This document shows, piece by piece, positions 48,654-57,784 of a stretch of DNA of 64,000 bases. This DNA comes from Paraclostridium hominis (lineage in GTDB: Bacteria; Bacillota; Clostridia; Peptostreptococcales; Peptostreptococcaceae). The translations under genes and the position numbers were made by a program. The DNA is taken from contig NZ_JACRWD010000004.1 in assembly GCF_014306135.1 (NCBI RefSeq), positions 104,708 to 168,707 on the forward strand, written 5' to 3'. Position 1 is the first letter of the stretch. Each line of letters opens with the position of its first letter. The notes beneath the pieces are model-generated. The model was not told where the DNA came from. It saw nothing but the letters and a program-made list of their open reading frames with translations, and searched no databases.

Positions 48654-51098
48654 ATGTTTAGCAAAAAATGGACACTTAAGTATAAAGGAAGTATAAAGGA
48701 TTACGATTTAAATAAAAAAATGAAAATTTCCCCGGAAATAGGTCAGATATTAAAAAATAGAGGGATTAACAGCGAAGAAGATGCTGAAATTTTCATAAAT
48801 CCATCTCTAGATTACTTAAGAGACCCATTTTTAATGAAGGATATGGAAAAAGCTGTATATAGAATAGAGTATGCTATAGAAAACAATCAAAATATATGGA
48901 TATATGGAGATTATGATGTAGATGGGGTATCTTCAACTTCTGTACTATGTTTATATTTTGATTCTATAGGATTTCCAGTAAAATACTATATACCTAATAG
49001 ATTAGAAGAAGGTTATGGGATAAATGAAGATGCCATAGGAGTTTTAAAAAATCAAGGGTGTGATTTGTTAATAAGTGTAGACTGTGGGATAACATCTGTA
49101 AAAGAAGTGGAATTAGCAAATCAATTAGGTATAGATGTGATAATAACTGATCACCATGAAGTACAAGATGAAATACCTAATGCTTATGCAGTTATAAATC
49201 CTAAACAAGAAAATTGTAATTACCCATTTGATATGTTATGTGGATGTGGAGTAGCATTTAAACTTATACAAGCATTAACTCCAGCAGAAGAATTTAAAAC
49301 TTCTATGTATAATTACTTAGAGATTGTAACATTAGCAACTATATGTGATATAGTTCCATTAGTAGACGAAAATAGAATAATTGTTAAAAATGGGCTTAAG
49401 CTTATGAAAGATGGAATAAACTTAGGACTAAAAGAACTTATAAAAGTATGTGGAATAGATACGGATAAAATAGGTTCATCACATGTAGGATTTTCTATAG
49501 GCCCTAGAATAAATGCATCGGGAAGATTAGGTTATTCATATTTAGGAGTTGAATTATTTACAACTAAATCTAAAGAAGAAGCTATTGAAATAGCAAGTTT
49601 ACTAGAAGATAAGAATAATGAAAGACAAATGATAGAAGCTAAAATGTATCAAGAAGCTGAAGATATAATTAATGGGGATGAAAGATATAAAGATGATAAG
49701 GTATTAGTAATAGCCAATAAAGGATGGCAACATGGAGTTATTGGAATAGTAGCATCAAAATTAACGGAAAAATATTACAAACCTACTATACTTTTAACTA
49801 TAGAAGATGAAGAAGCTACAGGTTCTGCTAGATCAATAAAAGGTTTTAGCATATTTGATACCCTTGTAAAGTGCTCTGATTTGCTTGGAAAGTTTGGAGG
49901 TCATGAGCAAGCAGCTGGATTATCTATGGATAAAAATAATATAGACGAGTTAAGAAGACGAGTTAATGAAATAGCAGATTACAACCTTACAGATGAAGAT
50001 ATGATAGAAAATATATCTGTAGAATTTGAATTAAACGAAGGTTCTATAGATTTTAATTTAATTGAAGAATTACATAGCTTAGAGCCCTTTGGTATGAGTA
50101 ATCCAAGCCCTAGATTCATAATTAGAGATTTAGAAATAAGATCTATATTTAGAATGGGTAAAGAAAAAAATCATCTGAAATTAAACTTAGAAAAAGATAA
50201 AGTATATGAATGTGTTGGATTTAACATGGCTTATATGGCTGAAAATTATGAGGTTGGAGATAAAGTAGACGTATTATTTCAACTAGATGAAAATAATTAT
50301 ATGGGAAATAGGAAAATACAGTTTTTGTTAAAAGATATAAGGCTCGCATATCCAAAGAATGCAAGTAAAAATATAAATAGTATAAAATTGTTTGAAAACT
50401 TAAAGCCATGTATAGAATCTAAAGATATAGAAAATATGAATGAAAATATAAATATATACGGAAGTAAAGATATAAATATATTTGATTACATAAATGATAA
50501 GAGTTTAATAATTGCCAACTCGATAAATGGATTTTTTAAAGCTGTATCAGATTTATCACTTACAGAATATGAATTTGATATAAATTATAATATTATAGAG
50601 AAGATAAACGACAAAGTTCAACTTATATTCTTTCCCTATATTGATAAAATAGATTTAAAAAGATATAATAATATTATTCTTTATGATTATTTATATAGTA
50701 TAGAAGAATATTCGTTTTTATATGAATATACAAATAATCAATGTGAGATTATAAAGTATTATGATAAAAATGACTTAATATATATAAATAATATAGTAAA
50801 TAGTATAATTCCAAGTAGAGAAGAATTTATAGCTTTATATAAACTTGTATCTAAATATAGAGAAGTTAAAATTAATATATTAGAAATTAAATCAAATTTA
50901 AATATAGCGCCTATAAAATTATTTGCTATGCTAAATGTATTTAAAGATTTAGAATTAATGAATTTTAATATAGATAATAAAAGCAATACTTTAAATATGG
51001 AAATTATGCCAAAGCCAAGTTCTAAGATTGATTTAAGTTCAAGTTTAATTTTACAAGGACTTAATCGACTTAAAGATAAATATAAACACAGCTATTAG
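48654..51098 (+). CDS. recJ: Single-stranded-DNA exonuclease RecJ
   Basis: 5'-3' single-strand exonuclease in recombination and repair, 814 residues. The DHH domain has YGDYDVDGVSS and ITDHHE; the DHHA1 part has GFSIGPRINASGRLG and GGHEQAAGLS. It is longer than the ~570-residue proteobacterial enzyme and has the Firmicute-type C-terminal extension of about 250 AT-rich, low-complexity residues. ATG 48654 follows GGGGTGA; recJ heads the conserved order recJ-apt-rel-dtd. Confidence 0.95.
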   Translation: MFSKKWTLKYKGSIKDYDLNKKMKISPEIGQILKNRGINSEEDAEIFINPSLDYLRDPFLMKDMEKAVYRIEYAIENNQNIWIYGDYDVDGVSSTSVLCLYFDSIGFPVKYYIPNRLEEGYGINEDAIGVLKNQGCDLLISVDCGITSVKEVELANQLGIDVIITDHHEVQDEIPNAYAVINPKQENCNYPFDMLCGCGVAFKLIQALTPAEEFKTSMYNYLEIVTLATICDIVPLVDENRIIVKNGLKLMKDGINLGLKELIKVCGIDTDKIGSSHVGFSIGPRINASGRLGYSYLGVELFTTKSKEEAIEIASLLEDKNNERQMIEAKMYQEAEDIINGDERYKDDKVLVIANKGWQHGVIGIVASKLTEKYYKPTILLTIEDEEATGSARSIKGFSIFDTLVKCSDLLGKFGGHEQAAGLSMDKNNIDELRRRVNEIADYNLTDEDMIENISVEFELNEGSIDFNLIEELHSLEPFGMSNPSPRFIIRDLEIRSIFRMGKEKNHLKLNLEKDKVYECVGFNMAYMAENYEVGDKVDVLFQLDENNYMGNRKIQFLLKDIRLAYPKNASKNINSIKLFENLKPCIESKDIENMNENINIYGSKDINIFDYINDKSLIIANSINGFFKAVSDLSLTEYEFDINYNIIEKINDKVQLIFFPYIDKIDLKRYNNIILYDYLYSIEEYSFLYEYTNNQCEIIKYYDKNDLIYINNIVNSIIPSREEFIALYKLVSKYREVKINILEIKSNLNIAPIKLFAMLNVFKDLELMNFNIDNKSNTLNMEIMPKPSSKIDLSSSLILQGLNRLKDKYKHSY

Positions 51099-51108
51099 GA
51101 GGATTTAA

Positions 51109-51621
51109 ATGAACTTAAGAGATTCAATAAGAGAGATTAAAGATTTCCCAAAACCAGGTATAGGATTTAAAGACATAACAACTTTATTAAGCAACGGAGA
51201 AGCATTTAAGTTTGCCATAGATGAGATAATAGCAGATCTAAAAGATAAAAATGTTGATGTAATAGTTGGACCAGAAGCAAGAGGATTCTTAATGGGAACG
51301 CCAGTTGCTTACGGAATGGGCATAGGATTTGTACCAGTTAGAAAACCAGGTAAATTACCAGGAGAAGTAGAAAGCTTTGAGTATGGATTAGAGTACGGAA
51401 CTGATACATTAGAAATCCATAAAGATGCAATAAAGCCAGGTCAAAGAGTTGCGATAGTAGATGATTTATTAGCTACAGGAGGAACTATGCAAGCTGCTGC
51501 TAAACTTATAGAAAAGTTAGGTGGAGAGGTTGTTTCTATGCAATTTTTAATAGAATTAGAAGAGTTAAAAGGTAGAGATAAACTATCTAATTATCATGTA
51601 AACTCACTTGTAAAATATTAA
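51109..51621 (+). CDS. apt: Adenine phosphoribosyltransferase
   Basis: Salvages adenine to AMP with PRPP. The 170-residue protein has the PRPP-binding motif VAIVDDLLATGGT and the family N-terminus IREIKDFPKPGIGFKDIT. TAGGAGG precedes the ATG 10 bp after recJ. Followed by a small hairpin at 51632-51657 and then rel; nucleotide salvage next to the (p)ppGpp enzyme is a widespread arrangement. Confidence 0.96.
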   Translation: MNLRDSIREIKDFPKPGIGFKDITTLLSNGEAFKFAIDEIIADLKDKNVDVIVGPEARGFLMGTPVAYGMGIGFVPVRKPGKLPGEVESFEYGLEYGTDTLEIHKDAIKPGQRVAIVDDLLATGGTMQAAAKLIEKLGGEVVSMQFLIELEELKGRDKLSNYHVNSLVKY

Positions 51622-51631
51622 TAACGTTCAA

Positions 51632-51657
51632 TAGTTGGTAAAAAGCCAACTATTTTC
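51632..51657 (+). terminator. Hairpin between apt and rel
   Basis: AATAGTTGG-TAAAAAG-CCAACTATT followed by TT; weak T run, so probably a partial terminator. Confidence 0.6.
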
Positions 51658-51695
51658 ATATATATCAAAATTTATACTATAAAATAGGTGGTACT

Positions 51696-53903
51696 ATGCA
51701 AGATAAGCAATTACAAGAATTAATAGATAAGATAAAAACATATGCTCCTAATGGAGATATAGACCTAGTAAAAAAAGCCTATTACTATGGTAAAAAGGCA
51801 CATGATGGTCAATTAAGAAAATCTGGGGAGCCATATTTTATACATCCAATAGCAGTTGCTAATATACTTTGTGATATGGAATTAGATATGCAAACTATAG
51901 CAGCAGGGTTATTACATGATGTAGTTGAAGATACTCAATACACATATGAGGATATAAAAAATGAGTTTGGGGAAGAAGTAGCAGACCTTGTTGATGGAGT
52001 TACAAAACTTGGGCAAATAAAGTATAAATCAAAGGAAGAGACACAAGCTGAAAATTTAAGAAAGATGTTTTTAGCTATGTCAAAAGATATTAGAGTTATA
52101 CTGATAAAATTAGCCGATAGGTTACATAATATGAGAACCTTAAAGTTCATGCCTCCTGAAAAAGCAAAATCTAAAGCGAAAGAAACATTAGAAATTTACG
52201 GTGGAATTGCCAGTAGGCTAGGTATATATAAAGTTAAGTGGGAATTAGAAGATATCGCACTTAGATATATAGACAGTGAAGGATATTATGACTTAGTAGA
52301 TAAAGTTGCTAAAAAAAGAAGTCAAAGAGAAGCTTATATAGAAAGAATAGTACATATTCTTAATGATAAATTTAAAGAAGTTAATATAAAATGTGATATA
52401 TATGGAAGGCCTAAACATTTCTATAGTATATATAGAAAAATGAAAAATAAACATAAAGATTTTGAAGAAATATATGACTTAATGGCAGTTAGAATTATAG
52501 TTGATTCTGTAAAAGATTGCTACGCTGTATTAGGGATGGTACATACTTTATGGAAACCAATACCTGGAAGATTTAAAGATTATATTGCTATGCCAAAGCC
52601 AAATATGTATCAATCTTTACATACAATAGTTTTAGGACCGGACGGTGAGCCTGTAGAGATACAAATAAGAACAAAAGAAATGCATAATATAGCTGAGTAC
52701 GGAATTGCAGCACATTGGAAGTATAAAGAAGGAAAAACAAATGTAAAAGAGAGTAAATTAGAAGAAAAACTACAGTGGCTAAGACAAATGATGGAGTGGG
52801 AAAAAGATCTAAAAGATCCTCAGGAGTTTATGGATGCATTAAAAGATGATGTATTTAATAGTCAAGTTTATGTATTTACTCCAAAAGGAGATGTAATAGA
52901 GTTACCAGCAGGATCAACTCCTATAGACTTTGCATATAGAGTACATACTAATGTAGGAAATAAATGTGTAGGAGCTAAGATTAATGGAAGAATAGTTCCC
53001 CTAGACTATAAATTACAAAATGGTAATATAGTTGAAATATTGACTTCTACGAATTCTAATGGACCAAGTAGAGACTGGATTAATTTAGTACAAACTCCTA
53101 ATGCTAAATCTAAAATAAGACAGTGGTTTAAGAAAGAACGAAGAGAAGAAAATATAGAGAGAGGAAATGTAATTTTAGAAAAAGAATTTAAAAAATATGC
53201 AATACCTACAAAAGATGCTACAATTGAAAAATATATGATTCAGATGGCTAAAAAATTCAATCAGCCTACAGTAGAAGATTTGATTGCTACTATAGGATAT
53301 GGAGGAATAATGCCATCTCAAATAGTTCCAAAAATAAAAGAACTTTATGAAAAAGAAGTTGTAAAGAAAACACCAGATACTAAACAAATAGATGATATAA
53401 ATAAGCATAGTATAGGAGAGCAAGAATATACTAAAAAAAGAAAGAAATCATCACCACAAGGAATTATAGTAAAGGGATTAGATAATATATTAGTTAGATT
53501 TGCTAAATGCTGTAATCCAATACCTGGGGATGATATTATTGGATATATAACAAAAGGTAGAGGAGTTGCAGTTCATAGAAAAGATTGCCCAAACTCTAAT
53601 TTAGATGATGAATATTTCAAAAATAGATTAGTAGAAGTTTCTTGGGAAACATCAAATAATACTAAGTTTGAAGCTGAGATACAAATACAAGCTGAGGATA
53701 GAAGAGGTATTATAAATGATATAACTCATATTGTAGCAATTGAGAAGATAGCATTAAATGGCATAAATGCTAGAAAAGGGAAAGATAGTGTTATTAATGT
53801 AAATTTACTTGTAGAGGTTGAAAGTATAGATGCATTAAGTCTTTTAATGAAAAAGATTAAATCAATTCCAGGAGTAGAGGAAATTTATAGAGTTATAAAT
53901 TAA
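51696..53903 (+). CDS. rel: Bifunctional (p)ppGpp synthetase/hydrolase
   Basis: Stringent-response enzyme of 735 residues. HD hydrolase domain (HDVVEDT, KLADRLHNMRTL), synthetase domain with YDLMAVRIIV and YQSLHT, TGS domain (VYVFTPKGDVIELPAGSTPIDFAYRVHT), zinc-finger-like CCNPIPGD, and a C-terminal ACT domain. Both catalytic halves look intact, so it can make and degrade (p)ppGpp. Translated from ATG with GGTGG upstream; dtd follows after 10 bp. Confidence 0.96.
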   Translation: MQDKQLQELIDKIKTYAPNGDIDLVKKAYYYGKKAHDGQLRKSGEPYFIHPIAVANILCDMELDMQTIAAGLLHDVVEDTQYTYEDIKNEFGEEVADLVDGVTKLGQIKYKSKEETQAENLRKMFLAMSKDIRVILIKLADRLHNMRTLKFMPPEKAKSKAKETLEIYGGIASRLGIYKVKWELEDIALRYIDSEGYYDLVDKVAKKRSQREAYIERIVHILNDKFKEVNIKCDIYGRPKHFYSIYRKMKNKHKDFEEIYDLMAVRIIVDSVKDCYAVLGMVHTLWKPIPGRFKDYIAMPKPNMYQSLHTIVLGPDGEPVEIQIRTKEMHNIAEYGIAAHWKYKEGKTNVKESKLEEKLQWLRQMMEWEKDLKDPQEFMDALKDDVFNSQVYVFTPKGDVIELPAGSTPIDFAYRVHTNVGNKCVGAKINGRIVPLDYKLQNGNIVEILTSTNSNGPSRDWINLVQTPNAKSKIRQWFKKERREENIERGNVILEKEFKKYAIPTKDATIEKYMIQMAKKFNQPTVEDLIATIGYGGIMPSQIVPKIKELYEKEVVKKTPDTKQIDDINKHSIGEQEYTKKRKKSSPQGIIVKGLDNILVRFAKCCNPIPGDDIIGYITKGRGVAVHRKDCPNSNLDDEYFKNRLVEVSWETSNNTKFEAEIQIQAEDRRGIINDITHIVAIEKIALNGINARKGKDSVINVNLLVEVESIDALSLLMKKIKSIPGVEEIYRVIN

Positions 53904-53913
53904 GGAGGAACTA

Positions 53914-54363
53914 ATGAGAGCTGTAGTTCAAAGAGTATCTTCTTCAAAAGTTACAGTAAATGAAAATACAATTGGAAGTATAAACAAAGGATTACTTGTA
54001 TTATTAGGTGTAACTCATGAAGATACAAGTTTAGATGTGGATTATTTATTAGAAAAGATAGTAAATTTAAGAATATTTGAAGATGAAAATGAAAAAATGA
54101 ATTTATCACTTAAAGATGTGAAGGGAGAACTTTTGGTAGTTTCCCAATTTACATTATATGGTGATTGTAAAAAAGGTAGAAGACCTAATTTTACAAATGC
54201 TGCAAAACCAGATTTAGCTACTAAGTTGTATGAAGAATTTATAAAAAAGGCTATTAAAGAAGGTATAAAAGTTGAAACTGGTGAATTTGGAGCTCATATG
54301 ATGGTAGAATTAGTAAATGATGGACCTGTTACTATGCTTATAGATTCAGAAAAAAATTTTTAA
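53914..54363 (+). CDS. dtd: D-aminoacyl-tRNA deacylase
   Basis: Removes D-amino acids from mischarged tRNA. The 149-residue protein has RAVVQRVSSSKVTV, SQFTLYGDCKKGRRPNF and the GPVTMLIDS motif with the active-site Gly-Pro. AAGGAGGA precedes the ATG. Part of the rel-dtd-MBL-hemZ run. Confidence 0.96.
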   Translation: MRAVVQRVSSSKVTVNENTIGSINKGLLVLLGVTHEDTSLDVDYLLEKIVNLRIFEDENEKMNLSLKDVKGELLVVSQFTLYGDCKKGRRPNFTNAAKPDLATKLYEEFIKKAIKEGIKVETGEFGAHMMVELVNDGPVTMLIDSEKNF

Positions 54364-54376
54364 GGGGGATAAAGTT

Positions 54377-54994
54377 ATGATAATAGAAAAATTTACAGAT
54401 CACTTATTTGGAGAAAATACTTACCTAATAGCAGATAAAAATACAAGAGAAGGTGCTGTTATAGATCCAGGTGGAGATGTAAAAGATTTAATAAAGTATG
54501 TAAAAGACAATTTTATAGAAGTTAAATATATAATTCTTACTCATGGACATGGAGATCATATTGGTTGTGTACCTGAATTAAAAAAAGCTACAAATGCATG
54601 TATAATAGCACATAGTGATGAAAAAGAAATATTATTAGATAAAAAGAAAAATTTAAGTTACAGAATGCACTGTGGACCTACTGAATTTGAGGCTGATAAA
54701 TATGTTAATGAAGGTGACAGTATAAATTTAGGAGATTTAAAACTTAAATTTATACATACACCAGGGCATACTAAAGGTGGTATGTGTATAAAGGTAGGAA
54801 ATCACATGTTCACAGGAGATACTTTATTTGCAGGAAGTATGGGTAGAACTGATTTATATAGTGGAGATAATAAACAAATACAAAAATCATTAAGTAGATT
54901 AAAAAATTATGAAGATGATATAATTGTATACCCAGGGCATGGACCAAATACTACTATGGGCATAGAAAAAGCTACCAACCCATATATGGTATAA
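54377..54994 (+). CDS. Metallo-beta-lactamase fold hydrolase (glyoxalase II-like)
   Basis: 205-residue MBL-fold protein with the metal motif THGHGDHIG (HxHxDH), a further His in HTPGHTKGG, Asp in TGDTLF and His in YPGHGP. Resembles YcbL/glyoxalase II-type hydrolases, but the substrate is not set by sequence. The ribosome site is AGGGGGATAA (54363-54372), a 10-nt perfect complement of the C-rich segment of the candidate small RNAs. Confidence 0.9.
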   Translation: MIIEKFTDHLFGENTYLIADKNTREGAVIDPGGDVKDLIKYVKDNFIEVKYIILTHGHGDHIGCVPELKKATNACIIAHSDEKEILLDKKKNLSYRMHCGPTEFEADKYVNEGDSINLGDLKLKFIHTPGHTKGGMCIKVGNHMFTGDTLFAGSMGRTDLYSGDNKQIQKSLSRLKNYEDDIIVYPGHGPNTTMGIEKATNPYMV

Positions 54995-55033
54995 TGGGTC
55001 TTTGTTAAGACTAAAGAAAAAGGAGTAGTTTAA

Positions 55034-56509
55034 ATGTTAGGTGTTAAGTTACAAGGACATGACTACAAGTATGAAGTTGCAGAATTATTAAAATTATTTA
55101 CTACTCAATTTAAATTTATAAATAGTAATGATGAATTTGAAAAAATTTTAATAAATGAAGTTATTATAAAAGATAAACAAATAGAAAGTATAACTAAATT
55201 CTATGAAAATAAGGAACTAAAAATTTGCAAATCAGAAAGTTTTGATACAAATTTAATAAATAAAGAAGATATAAAAAAAGGTACAAAAACAATAATAAAA
55301 AGAAGTATATTTAATGTTTTAGATGAATTATTTAAAACTTATGTACCTTGGGGTATTTTAACGGGAATAAGACCTGTTAAAATAGTACATAACTTATTAG
55401 ACCAAGACTTAAGTGAAGAAGATATAAGAGAAAATCTTAAAAATAATTATTTAATAAAAGATGAAAAAATAGATTTAGCTTTAGATATAGCAAAAAGAGA
55501 AAGGGTATTTATATATCCAATTGATAAAAATAAAATATCTTTATATGTAAGTATACCTTTTTGCCCTACAAGATGTGTGTATTGTTCATTCCCAGCTAAT
55601 CCTATGAAACAATTTGGTCATCTAAGAGACAAATATGTAAAAGCACTTATAAAAGAGATAAAAGGTTTAGCGAAACTTTTAAAAGATACTAATAAAGATA
55701 TCGAAACTCTTTATATAGGTGGTGGGACACCTACTGCCTTAGAAGCTAATCAACTAGATGTATTGATTAAAGCTTTATTTGAAGAATTAGATTTAAGTAA
55801 TATAAAAGAATTTACAGTTGAAGCTGGTAGACCAGATACTATAACTAAAGAAAAGCTAGAAGTTATGAAAAAACATAATGTCACTAGAATAAGTATAAAT
55901 CCTCAAACTATGAATAATGAAACATTAGCTAAAATAGGAAGAGATCATAATGTTGACGATATAATAAATTGTTTTAAGATGGCTAGAGATTTAGGGTTTG
56001 ACAATATAAATATGGATATTATATTAGGATTAGTTGATGAAGATTTAGAAATGGTTAGAAATACTTTAGAAAAAATAAAAGAACTGTCACCTGAAAGTCT
56101 AACTGTACATACTTTAGCTATAAAGAGAGCATCTACATTAAAAGAAAATCTTGATAAATATGAGCTTACAAGATATGAAGAAATGATAAAAATGATTGAT
56201 TTATCCATGGAATATGCAAAAGATATGGGATTAAATCCATATTATATGTATAGACAAAAACATATGCTTGGAAATCTTGAGAATATAGGATATGCTAAAG
56301 AAGGCTTTGAATGTATATATAATATTCAAATAATGGAAGAAAAACAAAGCAATTTAGCTGTAGGTGCAGGTGCAATAAGTAAGTACGTCTATGTAGATGA
56401 AGATAGAATAGAAAGAACTGATAATGTTAAGAATGTTGAACAATATATAGACAGAGTTGATGAAATGATAGAAAGAAAGGTAAAGGAGGTATATAAAAAT
56501 GTTAACTAA
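55034..56509 (+). CDS. hemZ: HemZ-type coproporphyrinogen dehydrogenase-like radical SAM protein
   Basis: Radical SAM protein of 491 residues of the HemN/HemZ group: an N-terminal ~165-residue HemZ-specific region, then CPTRCVYCSFP (CxxxCxxC), YIGGGTPTAL and EAGRPDT. HemZ in Bacillus is tied to heme synthesis but lacks proven coproporphyrinogen oxidase activity; HemW-like heme handling is an alternative. AAAGGAG is upstream. Its end overlaps hisS by 11 bp. Confidence 0.88.
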   Translation: MLGVKLQGHDYKYEVAELLKLFTTQFKFINSNDEFEKILINEVIIKDKQIESITKFYENKELKICKSESFDTNLINKEDIKKGTKTIIKRSIFNVLDELFKTYVPWGILTGIRPVKIVHNLLDQDLSEEDIRENLKNNYLIKDEKIDLALDIAKRERVFIYPIDKNKISLYVSIPFCPTRCVYCSFPANPMKQFGHLRDKYVKALIKEIKGLAKLLKDTNKDIETLYIGGGTPTALEANQLDVLIKALFEELDLSNIKEFTVEAGRPDTITKEKLEVMKKHNVTRISINPQTMNNETLAKIGRDHNVDDIINCFKMARDLGFDNINMDIILGLVDEDLEMVRNTLEKIKELSPESLTVHTLAIKRASTLKENLDKYELTRYEEMIKMIDLSMEYAKDMGLNPYYMYRQKHMLGNLENIGYAKEGFECIYNIQIMEEKQSNLAVGAGAISKYVYVDEDRIERTDNVKNVEQYIDRVDEMIERKVKEVYKNVN

Positions 56510-57761
56510 GGCTCCAAGAGGGACAAAAGATATAACTCCAAAAGATGCATATAAATGGAATTATGTTGAAAATAAATTTAGAGAAATTTGTGCGCTATTT
56601 GGATATGAAGAAATAAGAACTCCTATATTTGAACATACGGAATTATTCCAAAGAGGCGTTGGAGAAACAACAGACGTTGTTCAAAAGGAAATGTATACTT
56701 TTGAGGATAAAGGACAAAGAAGTATAACACTAAAACCGGAAGGAACTGCTGGGGCAGTAAGAGCATTCATAGAAAATAAGATGTATGCAGATACTCAACC
56801 AACAAAGTTATTCTATCAAACTCCTTGTTTTAGATATGAAAGACCGCAAGCAGGAAGACAAAGACAATTCCATCAATTTGGAATAGAAACATTAGGTAGT
56901 GATAAACCTTCTATAGATGCAGAAGTTATAGCGCTAGCAGTGCAGTTTTTCAATGAGGTAGGATTAAATAATTTACAAACGTGTATAAACTCAGTTGGAT
57001 GTCCTACATGTAGAGCAAAATACAATGATATATTAAAATCATATCTTGATTCTAAAAGTGATGTATTATGTGAAACTTGTAATGAAAGAAAAGAAAAAAA
57101 TCCAATGAGAGTTATAGACTGTAAAAATCCAGTTTGTAAAGAAAATTTAGTGGATATACCATATATGATAGACCACTTATGTGATGATTGTAAAAATCAC
57201 TTTGAAAAAGTTCAAGAGTATTTAACTGAAATGGGAATAAACTTTAAGATTGATAAAACTATAGTTAGAGGTCTTGATTACTACAAAAAAACTGCATTTG
57301 AGATAATATCAACAGATATAGGAGCACAAAGTACAGTTTGTGGTGGTGGAAGATACGATGGATTAGTAGAGCAACTTGGAGGACCTAAAGGAGTAAGTGG
57401 TATAGGTTTTGCCCTTGGTGTTGAGAGATTATTATTGACACTTGAGAATAATAATATAGAAATAGAAAATCCTAAAGCTACAGATATATTTATTGCAACT
57501 ATAGGAGAGAATGCTCAAGCTAAGAGCTTTAAGATATTAAAAGATTTAAGAGAAAATCACATAAGTGCAGATAAAGACCACTTAGACAGAAGTTTAAAAG
57601 CTCAGTTTAAATATGCAGATAAATTAAATGCTAAATATACTATAGTCATAGGTGATGATGAGTTGTCTAATGATGAGGTTAAGCTTAAAAATATGGCTAC
57701 ATCAGAACAAACAACTATAAAACTAAGTGAGATAGTTACAGAATTAAAAAATAGATTATAA
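56499..57761 (+). CDS. hisS: Histidyl-tRNA synthetase
   Basis: Class II synthetase of 420 residues: TPIFEHTELF (motif 1), motif 2 CFRYERPQAGRQRQFHQFG, the His-specific VRGLDYYKKTAFE, GGGRYDGL and motif 3 GFALGVERLLL, with a C-terminal anticodon-binding domain. Between them is a Cys-rich stretch (CPTCR, CETC, DCKNPVCK, CDDC), common in Firmicute HisRS. AAGGAGG lies in the end of hemZ: coupled translation. No T-box leader. Confidence 0.96.
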   Translation: MLTKAPRGTKDITPKDAYKWNYVENKFREICALFGYEEIRTPIFEHTELFQRGVGETTDVVQKEMYTFEDKGQRSITLKPEGTAGAVRAFIENKMYADTQPTKLFYQTPCFRYERPQAGRQRQFHQFGIETLGSDKPSIDAEVIALAVQFFNEVGLNNLQTCINSVGCPTCRAKYNDILKSYLDSKSDVLCETCNERKEKNPMRVIDCKNPVCKENLVDIPYMIDHLCDDCKNHFEKVQEYLTEMGINFKIDKTIVRGLDYYKKTAFEIISTDIGAQSTVCGGGRYDGLVEQLGGPKGVSGIGFALGVERLLLTLENNNIEIENPKATDIFIATIGENAQAKSFKILKDLRENHISADKDHLDRSLKAQFKYADKLNAKYTIVIGDDELSNDEVKLKNMATSEQTTIKLSEIVTELKNRL

Positions 57762-57784
57762 TTTCAATATATGGAGGGCAAGTT

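Noticed and set aside
57001..57230. Unusual zinc-finger insertion in HisRS
   Set aside because: The Cys pairs correspond to a Cys-rich stretch found in many Firmicute HisRS proteins.
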